From contig CM060983.1 of NCBI GenBank assembly GCA_030765065.1, forward strand, positions 45,072,067 to 45,136,066: a stretch of 64,000 bases of DNA. The letters are read 5' to 3'. Position 1 is the first letter of the stretch. Every line of letters begins with the position of its first letter. The notes beneath the pieces are model-generated. The model did not search any database. It saw only the letters and a program-made list of their open reading frames with translations, and was not told where the DNA came from. This DNA comes from Deroplatys truncata. Taxonomy: Eukaryota; Arthropoda; Insecta; Mantodea; Mantidae. Positions 1 through 10,539 of this stretch are shown one piece after another. Both the position numbers and the translations under genes were made by a program.

Positions 1-205
1 AGAAAATTTACTCCACCAAAAATGTCGATCTCGCAAGAACATACAATTTATACCCAATAAATTGTTTGGTAGCATTAACCATTTCCAAGATACTCGTTGT
101 TATAGTTACACTTTCTACCTGTTTTAAGTGTTAAGTCGCCATCTTTTTTTTATCGCGATGACATGGATAGAGTATGGAATTTCAAAGCCGGCATGCGAAT
201 GTAAC
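1..205 (-). repeat. Family H repeat, internal fragment
   Basis: Shares an ordered set of short blocks with the H copy at 14165-14865: an 'AACCATTTCCAAGATACTCG' block, then a 'tttcaaagcc' and 'ccggcatg' block. Only the middle of the element is present and both ends are lost. It is old and diverged, so the assignment is tentative. Confidence 0.4.
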
Positions 206-797
206 ACAAAGTATTACCAAAGCTGTACAAAGCATTTTTTGTCACAAATAAAGTGAAGTTTGTCTTGTTTTACATGTTCAAAACCCAATTAGGAGTGAAA
301 TTTTCAAGTGGACACAAGGCCACCATCTCTTGGGCCGACTTGTGACAAGCTTTTAATACAAAAATTTAGATGCAGAAGCAAACAAACAAAAACAACCACT
401 GTGCATGCCAAATCTGTGATGTACGTGTTTGGTAAGCATAGTGAAAAAATAACTGTCCCAGCCGATGGAGGGATTTGAACGGATATGGCAGTTAGAAAAG
501 TTAAACGCGCTTCAGAATAAGAAATGTATTCCGCAAAACTTGGTATTTTTAGGTATTTACTTAAAGCGTAAAGTCTCAATCGGTCAATATTTCTGAGCTT
601 TTTGCTGCTAGTTCCTCGTTCTAAAAATCTATAATGCAACATTTTAGTGTTTTACCTTTTATAGTTCATAACTTCTTATGTTTTTGTATTCTTTACTGTA
701 GCTTTAAGAAAATGCTGCACCAAAGTTAAGCTTTAAAATTCTTACGTTTTCTGATTTGAGTTTTCCAGTAGAATCTTAGAATCAAACCCTCCTCCCC

Positions 798-828
<31 letters not shown>

Positions 829-850
829 TATTTCCTTCCTTCTTTCTTTC
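798..850. repeat. (CTTT)n microsatellite
   Basis: An almost uninterrupted run of CTTT units, ending in imperfect CCTT units. No coding content. The several hundred bases on either side (about 210-1200) show no feature I recognise. Confidence 0.9.
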
Positions 851-1202
851 AATGTATAGTAACACAAAATATTTATTTGACACATAGTGTGTTTTTATCA
901 AGTGGAATGCCTTTTATAAGTTGCGGTTAAGCGTCGTAATTGTTCGCGAAAAGTCTCGGAAAAAGCCTAAAAAGGAGTGCTAGCATAAATCTGAATGCAA
1001 AGGGAACCGCCTGTCGCTAAGGAAACTGCATAACATAGGCACTTATAATAGTTTTCCTGGTTTATTAATCGATAATGAGCCTCAAGAATATAGATAAATA
1101 GTTATCGTTTGCTTTCTAACACTATCCCTTATACACGTGCAATATTTTAATTACTATCTAAAATAAATCTATAATGTGGCGCCTCTAGACACATGATACT
1201 TG

Positions 1203-2083
1203 CAATTAGTGGCCGAGGTACACTCGCATCCATTTATGCCGTACCCGCAGCTTTGGGAGGCATTTTACTGACCTTCAGAGGTGGTGCGTGTAGCAAGGAG
1301 CAGGTGCGTGTATGTATTTAGCTTTCCGCGCACGCAGTGATGTGCTTTTTTAAGTACACAGTTCTAAATTAATCACACACCCCTTGAGCAATAGCTTTAC
1401 TCATCACTTATAATAACTATATTTAAATATATAACCAAATAAAACCCTGTTTTGCACAACATCTCCACGAGAAAATACTTTTAATGGCAACATAATGTAA
1501 AGCTGAAATACATTATACGTTTTATGTACTTTCTGAGGACGCATTTACTAGACATTATTGGAATCGTCTGTACAATCCTCTACAATCCTTTCAAGAGTAG
1601 CTTGGACTTTCAAAGTTATTACCCCTACATTAATAATATGACACATTACTAACACCAGCGGTGCACAAGGGCCGTTGCACCATGACCGGCAACCGTTGAG
1701 GAAGAAATTTTGTTTATCTCCTTTCACTCTCCTACAAAAATCTCAACCGGCATCCTGTAAACCCCATATCCCGTCATTAAGCTCTAATTAGGGCAAGTAC
1801 ACACCCTTGGGTTGTCCTCAGCCCGCCATCATATCGTCGTCTGTACAATCTAAATATACAACTAAATAGAACACCGTTTGCAAAATTTCTCCATGAAAAA
1901 GTATTTTTAATAACAATATATTGTAAAACTGAAGTGAAGTATACTTCTTACTCTCAAAGAGGACACATTTTAATAATGTGTCCAATCTCCAGTCTTGTCC
2001 AATACCTGATTTAGACGACTAGGCACTGAATCACTTAGTTGCTGAAAGAACTCTGTTTCTACACCCAAATGTTCCCACATTTC
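1203..2083 (+). repeat. Foldback element FB1, left arm
   Basis: The outer part (about 1205-1560) and inner part (about 1850-2083) match, as reverse complement, the stretch 2897-3340. They also match in direct orientation 63250-63750. Landmarks are 'CGCAGCTTTGGGA', 'CATCACTTATAATAA' and 'AATACCTGATTTAG'. A block of about 280 bases (1565-1850), absent from the 63-kb copy, sits inside the arm. Similar 'gtctgtacaatc' words border it, suggesting an insertion or local duplication. No reading frame belongs to the element. Confidence 0.7.
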
Positions 2084-2896
2084 GTAGCGGGAAATGGTCG
2101 TTGGGCGACGTTTGTAGCGGGAAATCGTCGATCCTTGGGTTGATGTGGTCTTCGGCAGTGTTCTTCCCCGGCTATTGGTGCTCGTCGGTTGTTACGTATT
2201 CCATTCCTAACTATATCTAATTATTAGTTCTCAAGTTATAGTGGGTGAGGCAAGCTAAGAAATACACTGCAATTTTCCCTTAATAAATGAAGTTTATTCA
2301 CAATTGAAATAATTATGGGCGGCTAGCTTTTCCCTTTATTATAATCCCACCACTTTAAATTAGTCAGGAGCCTAGCTATCTGCACACGCATTCCCACCTT
2401 TGTGCATCTGTAGCACTTCGTGTCGACGTGAATTCTTGAAGATCAGTGATAGAGAGAGAGAGGGTGGGCTCCAAGACCTTGTCTGCCCTTATATACGGGA
2501 GCCTAGTGACGCTCACCTCTGCCTTTAAAAATGTAAGGACGTTCCCTATTGGTCCTCAGACTGCGTTACCTTAACATGTATGAGAATGTGTGGCTTCAGA
2601 TGCGTGCGCTTAAGCGTCAGTTCCATATCTCCGTCTCTTTCTTTTCTCTATCTGTCTCTTTCTATTTCTCCGTACCGTTACTGGTTCCCTGCCTGTTGCT
2701 TGGTGAAAGGTACGCTCTTTATGCTTTCCTGGAATTTTTGCTAGCTCGCCCGTTTCTTACAATCAGTTCTGTACAAATGTTAGATGTTGAATATTTTAAC
2801 ATGTTAGTGACTTAAATTATTACTGTACAATTCTTATATGTATGGTTCCCCTTTCATATGTACAATTCCTATATATGTATAATGTATCCCCTTTCA
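2084..2896 (-). mobile_element. Solo-LTR-like insertion in FB1 (LTR-B)
   Basis: This 813-base block interrupts the foldback element and is flanked on both sides by ATTTC (2079-2083 and 2897-2901), a 5-bp target duplication of the size LTR elements make. The 63-kb foldback copy has the uninterrupted site. On the minus strand it begins TGAAAGGGG, carries a TATA-like 'cccgtatataaggg' near the middle and AATAAA signals downstream, and ends at a gctac. The expected terminal CA is missing, so the LTR call is an inference from size, duplication and promoter/polyA layout. No internal coding region is present. Confidence 0.55.
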
Positions 2897-3340
2897 ATTT
2901 CATGACAGTGTTCCCAGAGGGCGACGAGTGATTCAGTGCCTAGGTGGCTAAAGCAGGTACTGGAAAAGAATGGAGATTGGACGGATTATTAAAATGTCTA
3001 GTAAATTTATTCTCCTTGAGAGTAGGAAGTATAACTTACTTCAGTTTTACATTATGTTTACATTTAAATATTTTAGTGGAGATATTGTGCAAAACAGGGT
3101 TTTATTTAGTTATATATTATTTAAATATGGTTATTATAAGTGATGAGTAAAGCTAGTGCTCAAATTTATATATTCATATGTGAATAATGTAGAACTGTGC
3201 ACGTAAAACAGGACGCCTATGCATGCGCGGAAAGATGAACAGATACACACACCTCCTCCACCTGTAAAGGCCAGTAGAATACCTCTCAAAGCTGCGGTGG
3301 AAGCGAGTGTACCGACACAAGTAGCCGATGTCGTTAAGGC
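2897..3340 (-). repeat. Foldback element FB1, right arm
   Basis: Reverse-complement partner of 1203-2083. It contains the inverted forms of the 'AATACCTGATTTAG', 'CATCACTTATAATAA' and 'CGCAGCTTTGGGA' landmarks. The outer end, 'gcgagtgtaccgacac' at about 3303, mirrors the opposite outer end near 1215. Small open frames here lie inside the repeat and are not genes. Confidence 0.65.
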
Positions 3341-3364
3341 ACGGATTGCTGAACAGGACCGACC

Positions 3365-3432
3365 CCCCTTAGGTTTTTTTCAGGTTTTCCTCAGTCCACA
3401 TAACTGGAAAATGCCGGGTAGGAACCCTAAAT
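3365..3432 (+). mobile_element. SINE core fragment
   Basis: Has 'ggtttttttcaggttttcctc' followed by 'aaaatgccggg', the core seen in the SINEs at 6165, 17440 and 31680. No tRNA-like head is recognisable, so this is a headless remnant. Confidence 0.4.
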
Positions 3433-3539
3433 TTACATTTCAAACCTTTTTTTTCCCTAATTATTTCATTTCATATATCGTCAGCGACCACCGCCTGCGG
3501 TGCTGAATGTTGTAATAAAGCACAGAGCGTTTGATTCTG

Positions 3540-4072
3540 TAAAGAAACTCTTATTTTTATATGTAGGTGTTTACTTTTAGGCAGCCGCATAATGTTTACT
3601 CAGATACCCTTAACGTTGTGTGAATAAATGGGGGTATAAAAGCACTCATTTGCCTTGGATTGCTTGTTTTTCGTAATGAAAATATTATCGATGGTTTGTT
3701 GCAGCTGTTAATGCTCTCAATCTTTCTCAATCACCACACGATTATCGGGAAAGCACGCCACATGTTAGGTGTATTTGCTGTAAAAGCCGCAATTGACGTG
3801 AAACAAGCTCCATCAAAAATGGCTATTTCTTTACGCATTCCCTTTGAATTCGCTAATTAGGGAGGAAGAGACCGCTTCAGCGGCAACACAAATGAATCGG
3901 ATTTATGGATTATGCTTTATGCAACATGATACACGTACCACATGCTTATTAAACTTGATTTTCAAAGTCAGAGCGTTTCATGTGACCAGATAAACATCCA
4001 GATCTCCCACCCGCCCACAAAACTGGCGATACATCTCGTTTACGATAACAACAAATGTCAGAAAGCATTATA

Positions 4073-4118
<46 letters not shown>

Positions 4119-4959
4119 GTAACCATCTAAACGCTGATAAAATAAGCTCGAATATACTACATCCGACATGTTATGCGTGGTAAACGCTAGTACTAAATAC
4201 TGAATGTAAAAATATTGTGACTTTATCCATCCTCTCTATACTTCTTTAGTCACTGTTTAGCTTTCTTCTTCTCTCTTCCCCCCTTCAAATAACATTTCAA
4301 TGGCGCGCTACTCGGTTTCTTCTCTCTTCCATTCGCTCACAACTCGCCTCACATAGGTAACTGTTATTCGCAAGCAGAAAGAACTCGCTGAGGAAATAGC
4401 AGAACACTACCTACTAATTGAACTTCCCGAGTCAAAGATCACCTTCCTTTCATACCCGAGCGGCACCTTCTTGAGGTTTCCACAGGTTATGGAGTGGGGA
4501 ATTCTGGATACTCCTACCCGCGCCCCAATAGGAGTTCCGGACAATTCGGTAGGCTGAAAGTACCTCCACAACTTTCTCATCACCAATTAACCACACATCG
4601 CCACAATATAATAAAACCAAAACCAAAAGCTTTCTGGCAATTTTCTAACATGTATAATAAACTTTAGTGAAACAAAAAGTAGCATTTTAAAAGTTTCGCT
4701 GCATGTGTGGTTACCATTTCACGGAGGATGGTAAATCCGATTGTTATAAAAGTTGGTATATAGAATAACTTAGTTGCGGCGTAGGAAATACGCTAAATGG
4801 CACCTTAATTACTTTGCCCAAGGGGGAAGATTCTAATGGGGCGAAAATAATTTAAAAAATAAAAATATCCAACTTATTACGAATGTTTAAAAATGTTACA
4901 TAACAAAATAATATAAATAAAACATTTCAGAAAGGCTTTGTAACTTACAAAGTTTCGAT
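3540..4959. other. AT-rich interval without recognisable genes
   Basis: Holds an (AT)n microsatellite at 4076-4117 and otherwise mostly unassigned sequence. The only open frames are under 70 codons and have no family resemblance. A TACGAGGGTTATTT motif just beyond it (about 4961) resembles a mariner end, but no partner end or transposase was found. Confidence 0.6.
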
Positions 4960-6069
4960 ACGAGGGTTATTTAAGAAATTGTAACACATTCGTTGCTATT
5001 ATTCGTGTACCTAAACCAGCTAACACGTTTCTATCGCACTGAAAGCGTAAGGATGAAACCAAGTTTGTGTACAGCTAAACCTTTTACTTACGTTTTATTT
5101 ATTTATTTTGAAAATGTCAGTTGTATTATTGCTTTTCATAAACAGCACATGAAATGCCACTTACAGACAGAGAGGAATTTCGCAATTAACACGAGCAAAA
5201 CTGTGGATTTTGTCATTTAAAGCATAAAACTAGTCCCAAAACACACAAAATACCTAATTTTCATAACTTTTATGGATTCTAAAGCGTAATTTTCTAAAGG
5301 AATGATCAACGTAGAAGTACAATCATCGTCAGGCGATGGTGGCTGGATGTAAATAAAACAAAAGGTCGACTTAACCTTCATAATGAATCTCCACATGGCG
5401 CAATTACACGAATAGAGCTGCGGGTTCGGCTAGCTTTTATTTTTCTTTCTATAGTGTAGTGCACGTGACCGTCATCAGCGCGAACACAAAGCAGGGGTTA
5501 AATTACGTGTGACTTCCATCGATGTCAATTCCTCAGCGTTTGCAGAGAGATTCCATGGAGTGGTTTGTGCAAACAACATTGTATCCAGCTTCACGTTGAG
5601 AATGCACACAAAAGGAAATCAATTTAATTGCAATCAATTCGTTTAAATCCCATCTCCTCGATTATCGTCATTGGGTAAACACATTCAAACCGTGGATAGC
5701 AATAAAGCAAAGGAGAACTGTTAGACTTTCTATTTGCAAGCGTTTCACGTCGCTCCCCTGTTTTCTATCCCCTTTTATTGATTATTCTTCAGAGTATATT
5801 TTGCACTAGAGAGCCTATTTCATGTCCAATGTTCTCCTGCTCTATCGCATTAACCCTGTCAACAAGGGGCATGGCGATTGCGATACCGTGTTTCCGTCGG
5901 TAACGGTAGTAAAATAATACAAAACACTTTACCCGCAGTTTAACATGATGTTATAACTTGAGTAGGCTAGATAAAAATAAATAAATAAACAATAAAAAAT
6001 ACAAACGTCGCAGTCAGTCTAGAAATCGGTGATCGGTGCCAGATGTAAAGATGGACAATATATACTGGC

Positions 6070-6250
6070 GCTACACCGAGCACGGTGGCGCCGCAGTAAT
6101 GTGTTCCACTAGCAATCGGGAAGTCCCGGTTAGATCCCCGGCGACCACCCACTCTGACCCATGGTTTTTCGTGGTTTCCCCTGTCGGCAGGCGAATGCTA
6201 GGGTGGTACATCTTCTACCACAACTCCCCTACCCGTCATTTCCTGTACCC
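6070..6250 (+). mobile_element. tRNA-headed SINE
   Basis: A degenerate tRNA-like head ('gagcacggtggcgccgcag', then a B-box-like 'ggttagatcccc' at about 6128) is followed by a body with 'cgtggtttcccctgtcggc' and 'aggcgaatgctaggg'. That body core recurs at 17440 and 31680. RNA polymerase III heads of this kind are standard in SINEs. Reading frames across it are incidental. Confidence 0.6.
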
Positions 6251-6439
6251 AGCATCTTCCTTATCATCTGTTTCAAGGTGTAGGACCAGGCGAGGGTGTT
6301 CGACGGGCTGCGTCTGTGCGCTCTGGTTACTTCCTGACGTCGTTCCAGGGATAGTTCAGTTAGGACTCGCCTCCGGGTACTATCGGGCAGGCGCTCCTTC
6401 GGGGGACCCCCGGAGTTAGGGGCTTGTGGGTGGGACCGT

Positions 6440-6605
6440 GTGGCGTCGGATGCGTGCAACCTGGAAATATTAGGGACTCCGTCCATGCTTGTGCCCATCG
6501 TCATCCGCATCTGGTCGCCCTTCGTGTCTCTCCCCTCATCCCTCCCTCCTAAGGGGTCACAGTAGAAGCACAATGGGCCGAAGGCCTGCGCGGTACCTTT
6601 ACTGG
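6440..6605 (+). repeat. GC-rich dispersed repeat, copy 1
   Basis: Ordered similarity to 18943-19085: 'cctggaaatattag' then 'actccgt', 'cctcatccctccctcct', a G run, and 'gcacaatggg'. It is much richer in G+C than its surroundings. It may be the 3' part of the SINE just upstream or a separate element. No protein is supported. Confidence 0.45.
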
Positions 6606-6666
6606 AGCTAGGGAAAAACTTGTCGGTAATACCTGCCTTAGGTAAGCGGTAGAGAAATTAAAAAAA

Positions 6667-7492
6667 TCTGATGTGTTACACTCACATGACTTTCTCTACT
6701 CTTGTACAAGCTATTTTTACAAACGCTTATTCTCCATATGCTTCATGTTAATCGAGATGTTAATCTTATTGATAATTTTCTTGTAGATGCAAGGGGAATT
6801 TGTAGGTTTTAAGCGATAGTCAAATATTTTAAGAGCTGGTTGCTTATTCCATTCTCTTTGCATTACCAGGACAAAAAAAGAAATGAATAACGAATTCCCA
6901 TTTGAGAAAAAGTATAAGTATTGGAAAATTTAAGGAAATAACAAGCAATATCTCGAAAATGGCTCACTCAACAAAAAAAAATGTATACGACATAAATTTG
7001 TATTTTAACGCGATCTACATTTTTTGTGCAGCAAAATTTTGTCTATCTCTTATGGTTTACAAGCTATGCAAAAGTCGTTCACAATGAAGAATACTTTTGG
7101 AGACATTCCCAGAAAATTCGAGATATACATTTCATTTACATGAAATTATCTTAAACATATAATATTTTAATCAAAATCGATAGAGCCATTTTTGAGAAAA
7201 TTAAAATTTTCGGAAAATGTTCCACGTAAAGGGTAATCTGACTGGGGGGATTTTCTTGAAAACCTTCGTGTCGCATTTCTGGAAGATACTGAACCTAAAT
7301 ACTAAGTTTGGTGTTTATCCGACTGTTCGTTTCTGAGTTATGCTGTTCACAGACAGACAGACACACACACGGACATGTTTCCAAAAAATATTTTTTTGGA
7401 TTCAAGGGGTCTCAAAACACGTATTTCCGGTGAAATCTCGGTATGGAATTTTTGGATGGTATGCAATACACACTATACGTAGTAGAGAAAGT
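6667..7492 (+). mobile_element. Family H element, full length
   Basis: A complete 826-base copy. It starts TCTGATGTGTTACACTCACA after an A run and carries the subterminal ACTTTCTCTACT at about 6691. A short CA repeat lies near 7355. It closes with 'actatacgtagt' and GAGAAAGT followed by AAAAA. The next H copy begins right after that A run, making a head-to-tail pair. No transposase is encoded. Family known to me: none with certainty; the layout resembles DINE-1/HINE elements. Confidence 0.75.
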
Positions 7493-7497
7493 AAAAA

Positions 7498-7942
7498 TCT
7501 GATTTATCACATTCACATGCCTTTCTCTAATACCATCCTCCACAAAACATCCTTACAAGAGCTTATTTTGTATCTACTTCACGTTAATCGCGATTAACAT
7601 TGGTCGAAATGGTTTCATTACAAATTTCGTTGTAGACACAAAGGAAATACAGGAGTCTGAAACGATAGTAAAATCTTTAAAACGACTTAGAAACATGAGA
7701 AACAAACAAATGACTAATTTAGCACTTTAAAACCAAATCAAACCAACAACGAACATCTCAAATGGTTAATGCCACAAAATCTATTGGACATAAATTGTTT
7801 ATCTTACATGGATCTATATGTTTTGTGTAGTAAGCTTTTGTCTATTTCTTACGGTTTGCCAGTTATGCACAAGTATACAAAATTCATACCGATTTAAGAG
7901 GCCCTACAGGCTACTCTCTGAAAATTCAACATACGTCATGTA
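7498..7942 (+). mobile_element. Family H element, 5' half (split copy)
   Basis: Starts TCTGATTTATCACATTCACA immediately after the A run closing the previous copy. It runs in register to a 'ctgaaaattcaac' block, where H copies normally continue. It is cut at 7942 by an inserted DNA transposon, and the 3' half resumes at about 9831. Confidence 0.65.
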
Positions 7943-8049
7943 CAGGTGGCGTAGATAAAAATGACCCGCCTCCCGTTTGAATGCGATATCTCCGTTGTGT
8001 ATTAATATAAATGTCTGTTAAAACTGGTCGTTAAAATTGAATCTAGCTA

Positions 8050-9310
8050 CGAGGGCTGTCCCAGAAGTACCTGACCTAACAAAGAAAACACAAAAATGTT
8101 GGGAAAAAACATCTTTATTTCTCTACATAGTCTACTTTCAGCTCCATACACTTTTCCCAGCGATGTTCAACAGCTTTGATACCCTGTTTATAGTGAGAAC
8201 CGTCAACTTCTGCAAAATAGTCATCAACTGCAAACTCCACCTCTTCACTGTTGGCAAATCTTTTACCAGCAAGCCATTTCTTCAACTTCGGAAACAGAAA
8301 ATAATCAGAGGGGTTAAGTCTGGCGAATAGGGTGCATGAGGAAGCAATTCGAACTTTAACTCATTGATTTTGGCCATGGCGATAATGGATGTGTGAACTG
8401 GTGCATAGTCTTGATGAAACAGAACTTTCTTTTTCGCTAAATGCGGCCGTTTTTGCTTGATTTCATCATTCAAACGCTGCAATAAGTTTGCATAATAGTC
8501 GCCATTGATTGCTTTTCCTTTCTGAAGATAATGAAAATTATCCCACGCGCATCCCAAAAAACTGACGCCGTGACCTTGCCTGCATATGGAACTTTCTTCG
8601 CCTTCTTTGGAGACGATTATCCCCTTTCAGTCTCTATTTTGACTGTTCCTTCGTCTCCGGTGTGAAGTGATGGACCCATGTTTCATCTATGGTTATGAAT
8701 CGATGCAAAAACTCGGCTTTATTGCAGCGAAACATCGCCAAACACTCGACTGAAACATCCTCACGATGCTGCTTTTGTTCCATTGTGAGTAAACGCGGCA
8801 CCCATCTTGCGCACAGCTTTCTCATGTCTAAATGTTCAGTTAGTGTGCGATGTAGAGCACTTTTTGAAAGGCCTACGATGTCTGTTAGCTCGCGCACTTT
8901 CAGTCCACGGTCATCCAATACCATTTTGTGGATTTTCTTGACATTTCTGGCGTGGTCACCTCATTTGGTCGACCACTGCGATGTTCGTCTTGGCAGCTCG
9001 TATGGCCTCGCTTAAACTCTGCCGCCCAATATTTTACTGTTGTAAACGAAGGAGCAGACTCCCCCAGAGTAGAATCTAGCTCAGCTTTAATATTAGTTGG
9101 ACAAAGACCTTTCAAATGAAAGTATTGTATCACATAACGATGACCAGTTTTGTCCATGTTTACAAATTCGCTGAGAGCGTTCACTAGTAATGGCTGTCAA
9201 ACAATGTCGTCAAACTTAAGCCTTATAAGGTTGGTACTTTCTACCACAGTCATTTGTTTGAAACAACCGCTATATATGCGTCCGGTGGGGTACCTCTGGG
9301 ACTGCTCTTG
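8050..9310 (-). mobile_element. mariner element, copy A
   Basis: Terminal inverted repeats GGCTGTCCCAGAAGTACC (left) and, reversed, AGCAGTCCCAGAGGTACC (right) are flanked by TA on both sides (8048-8049 and 9311-9312), the mariner target duplication. The length of 1261 bp is normal for a full-size mariner. The transposase lies on the minus strand. It shares its family with copies B (44766-46037) and C (56448-57668). Confidence 0.92.
8115..9157 (-). pseudogene. mariner transposase, frameshifted (copy A)
   Basis: Would cut and paste its own element through a DD34D catalytic triad. The N-terminal helix-turn-helix part starts MDKTGHRYVIQYFHLKG at 9157. The reading shifts frame near 8920, resumes with VLDDRGLKVRELTDIVGLSK, and carries the first catalytic Asp in IDETWVHHF. 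An in-frame stop follows near 8633. After another break the second Asp is in HQDYAPVHT (usual Asn replaced by Tyr), and the third in YSPDL. At least two frameshifts and a stop make it inactive. Closest relatives in the window are copies B and C. Confidence 0.9.
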
Positions 9311-9391
9311 TACAGTACAAACAATGGGTAATGTTATGCAATACGAGTAATCGATAGTTGGCATTCTTCTTTCAGTTTATTTCATCAGTTC

Positions 9392-9706
9392 ATGTATGGG
9401 TTGCTGTTCGCATTCTGGAAAACGACTTTCTGGATACAAGAAAGAACTCAAATTGTGGAAGCATATGTGAAAACAGGTTCGATTAACGAACGAGTCCATG
9501 ATATCTTCTCTGCGGAACGAACTATTAGCAAAAAACTGTGGCCAGCACGCTCCCCGGATATAACAACGTGCTATTTTTTCCTGTGGAGATATTTGAAGAG
9601 CAAGGCCTATGAAACAAATCCACACACAATACAGAAACTGAAAGACATCAGCTGTAAATTTGCCGCCATCGATATCGGAAATTTACGCCGGATGTATCTG
9701 TATTAG
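9392..9706 (+). pseudogene. Internally deleted transposase (N-terminal HTH joined to C-terminus)
   Basis: An open frame of 104 codons. Residues about 18-42 (ERTQIVEAYVKTGSINERV) resemble the DUF4817-type N-terminal helix-turn-helix found in some Tc1/mariner-like transposases. From residue about 49, WPARSPDITTCYFFLW and YLKSKAYETNPHTIQ match the extreme C-terminal end, including the last catalytic Asp. Everything between, including the first two catalytic acids, is absent. The join is in frame, so the protein could be made but could not catalyse. The call rests on motif memory; a profile search would settle it. Confidence 0.6.
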
Positions 9707-9830
9707 TTAGATGAGCACAGCTGTGTGTTGATGCTTCAGAGAGTCACTTTCAACATCTTCAATAAATGGTGAGTCAATTTCACCAATTCGTTTGCCTATC
9801 TTTACTCTATACTTACACGGGCCACCCTTC

Positions 9831-10190
9831 ATATGCCAATGCCGTGTTATACGTGAATTAAACATTTGGTATTTTGATAAAAATAGTTTGAGCCTTGAAA
9901 AAATAAAATTAACGAAAAAATTTCATGTAAGGGGTAATTTGGGGTGGATTTTCTTGAAAATATTCGTATCCTTGGAATAACTGCACTTCAAATACCAAGC
10001 TTAGTTTTAATCCGACTTTTTGTTTTCCAGTTATGTTGTGTATTCTTGTTTTTACGCGCGCGCATACACGCACATACACCTTTTTATTCAGGGTACCTTA
10101 AAATGTGTATTTGAGATAAAATCGCGATATCAAATTTTGAGCAAATTGCAATAGGTGGGTACTCTACTAAAGGTAGGTGGTAGAGCATAA
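9831..10190 (+). mobile_element. Family H element, 3' half (split copy)
   Basis: Continues the copy begun at 7498. It has the 'atttggtattttgat' block, a 'catgtaaggggtaatttggg' block, a CG/CA-rich microsatellite at about 10056-10078, and the terminal 'gtaggtggtagag'. It is more decayed than the copy upstream. Confidence 0.55.
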
Positions 10191-10450
10191 TAGATAATAA
10201 TGCAAAAAGTTGATAATATTGATGATCTTGGGCAGTCGCATTCACTGTCGTTCGTGCGACAGTTTTCACGAGTGTCACATTAATACTATCCACGAGTTGG
10301 ATAAAACACTTTATGCAATATTAGCATTATAAATTGTAAGAAATATATTCACGAAATAACTCGCATTCATACCTGACGTAAGTGAGAGCGTCTCCATATG
10401 CTCGTAAATGAGATGCATTTCATTTGCTATTACCTGGCTTGTTGAACCGA

Positions 10451-10458
10451 TATATAAG
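10451..10458 (+). promoter_or_regulatory. Possible TATA box
   Basis: TATATAAG sits in GC-moderate unique sequence with no repeat match in the window. It lies about 30 bases ahead of a plausible start and 90 bases ahead of a strong splice-donor match. This is the only host-type promoter arrangement I found; TATA-like words are common in AT-rich DNA. Confidence 0.3.
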
Positions 10459-10480
10459 CCACTTTCATGTACTTCCTTCC

Positions 10481-10539
10481 TGGGAGAGAAGTGAGCAGGT
10501 GTTGCGGACTGTGATGTAGCCTATTATCAGCACAGCACG
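10481..10539 (+). other. Possible non-coding first exon
   Basis: The stretch between the TATA-spaced start and 'cacagcacg|gtaagtaatt' matches the usual plan of an insect first exon ending in a splice donor (GTAAGT at 10540). It contains ATG followed at once by TAG, so it would be untranslated. I could not identify a second exon in 10550-11700. That interval otherwise holds unassigned AT-rich sequence. Confidence 0.25.

Larger units (their letters stand above)
7943..9830 (+). mobile_element. Tc1/mariner-like deletion derivative, itself interrupted
   Basis: Its left end begins CAGGTGGCGTAGATAAAAAT, and its right end reads, on the opposite strand, GGGTGGCCCGTGTAAGT. Both share a GGTGGC word, a weak terminal inverted repeat. 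It splits the H copy 7498-10190 and is in turn split by the mariner at 8050-9310. The remaining internal sequence (9311-9830) holds the fused transposase remnant at 9392-9706. The flanks share only TCAT, so the target duplication is unresolved. Confidence 0.5.

Noticed and set aside
304-642. 112-codon minus-strand open frame
   Set aside because: No motif, signal or family resemblance; its size is expected by chance in 64 kb, and it lies between repeat fragments.
4961-5220. mariner end (TACGAGGGTTATTT) and following 75-codon frame
   Set aside because: No partner end and no transposase motif in the frame.
6036-6573. Overlapping frames of 127 and 114 codons on opposite strands
   Set aside because: They cover a SINE and a GC-rich repeat, where few stops occur because of composition.
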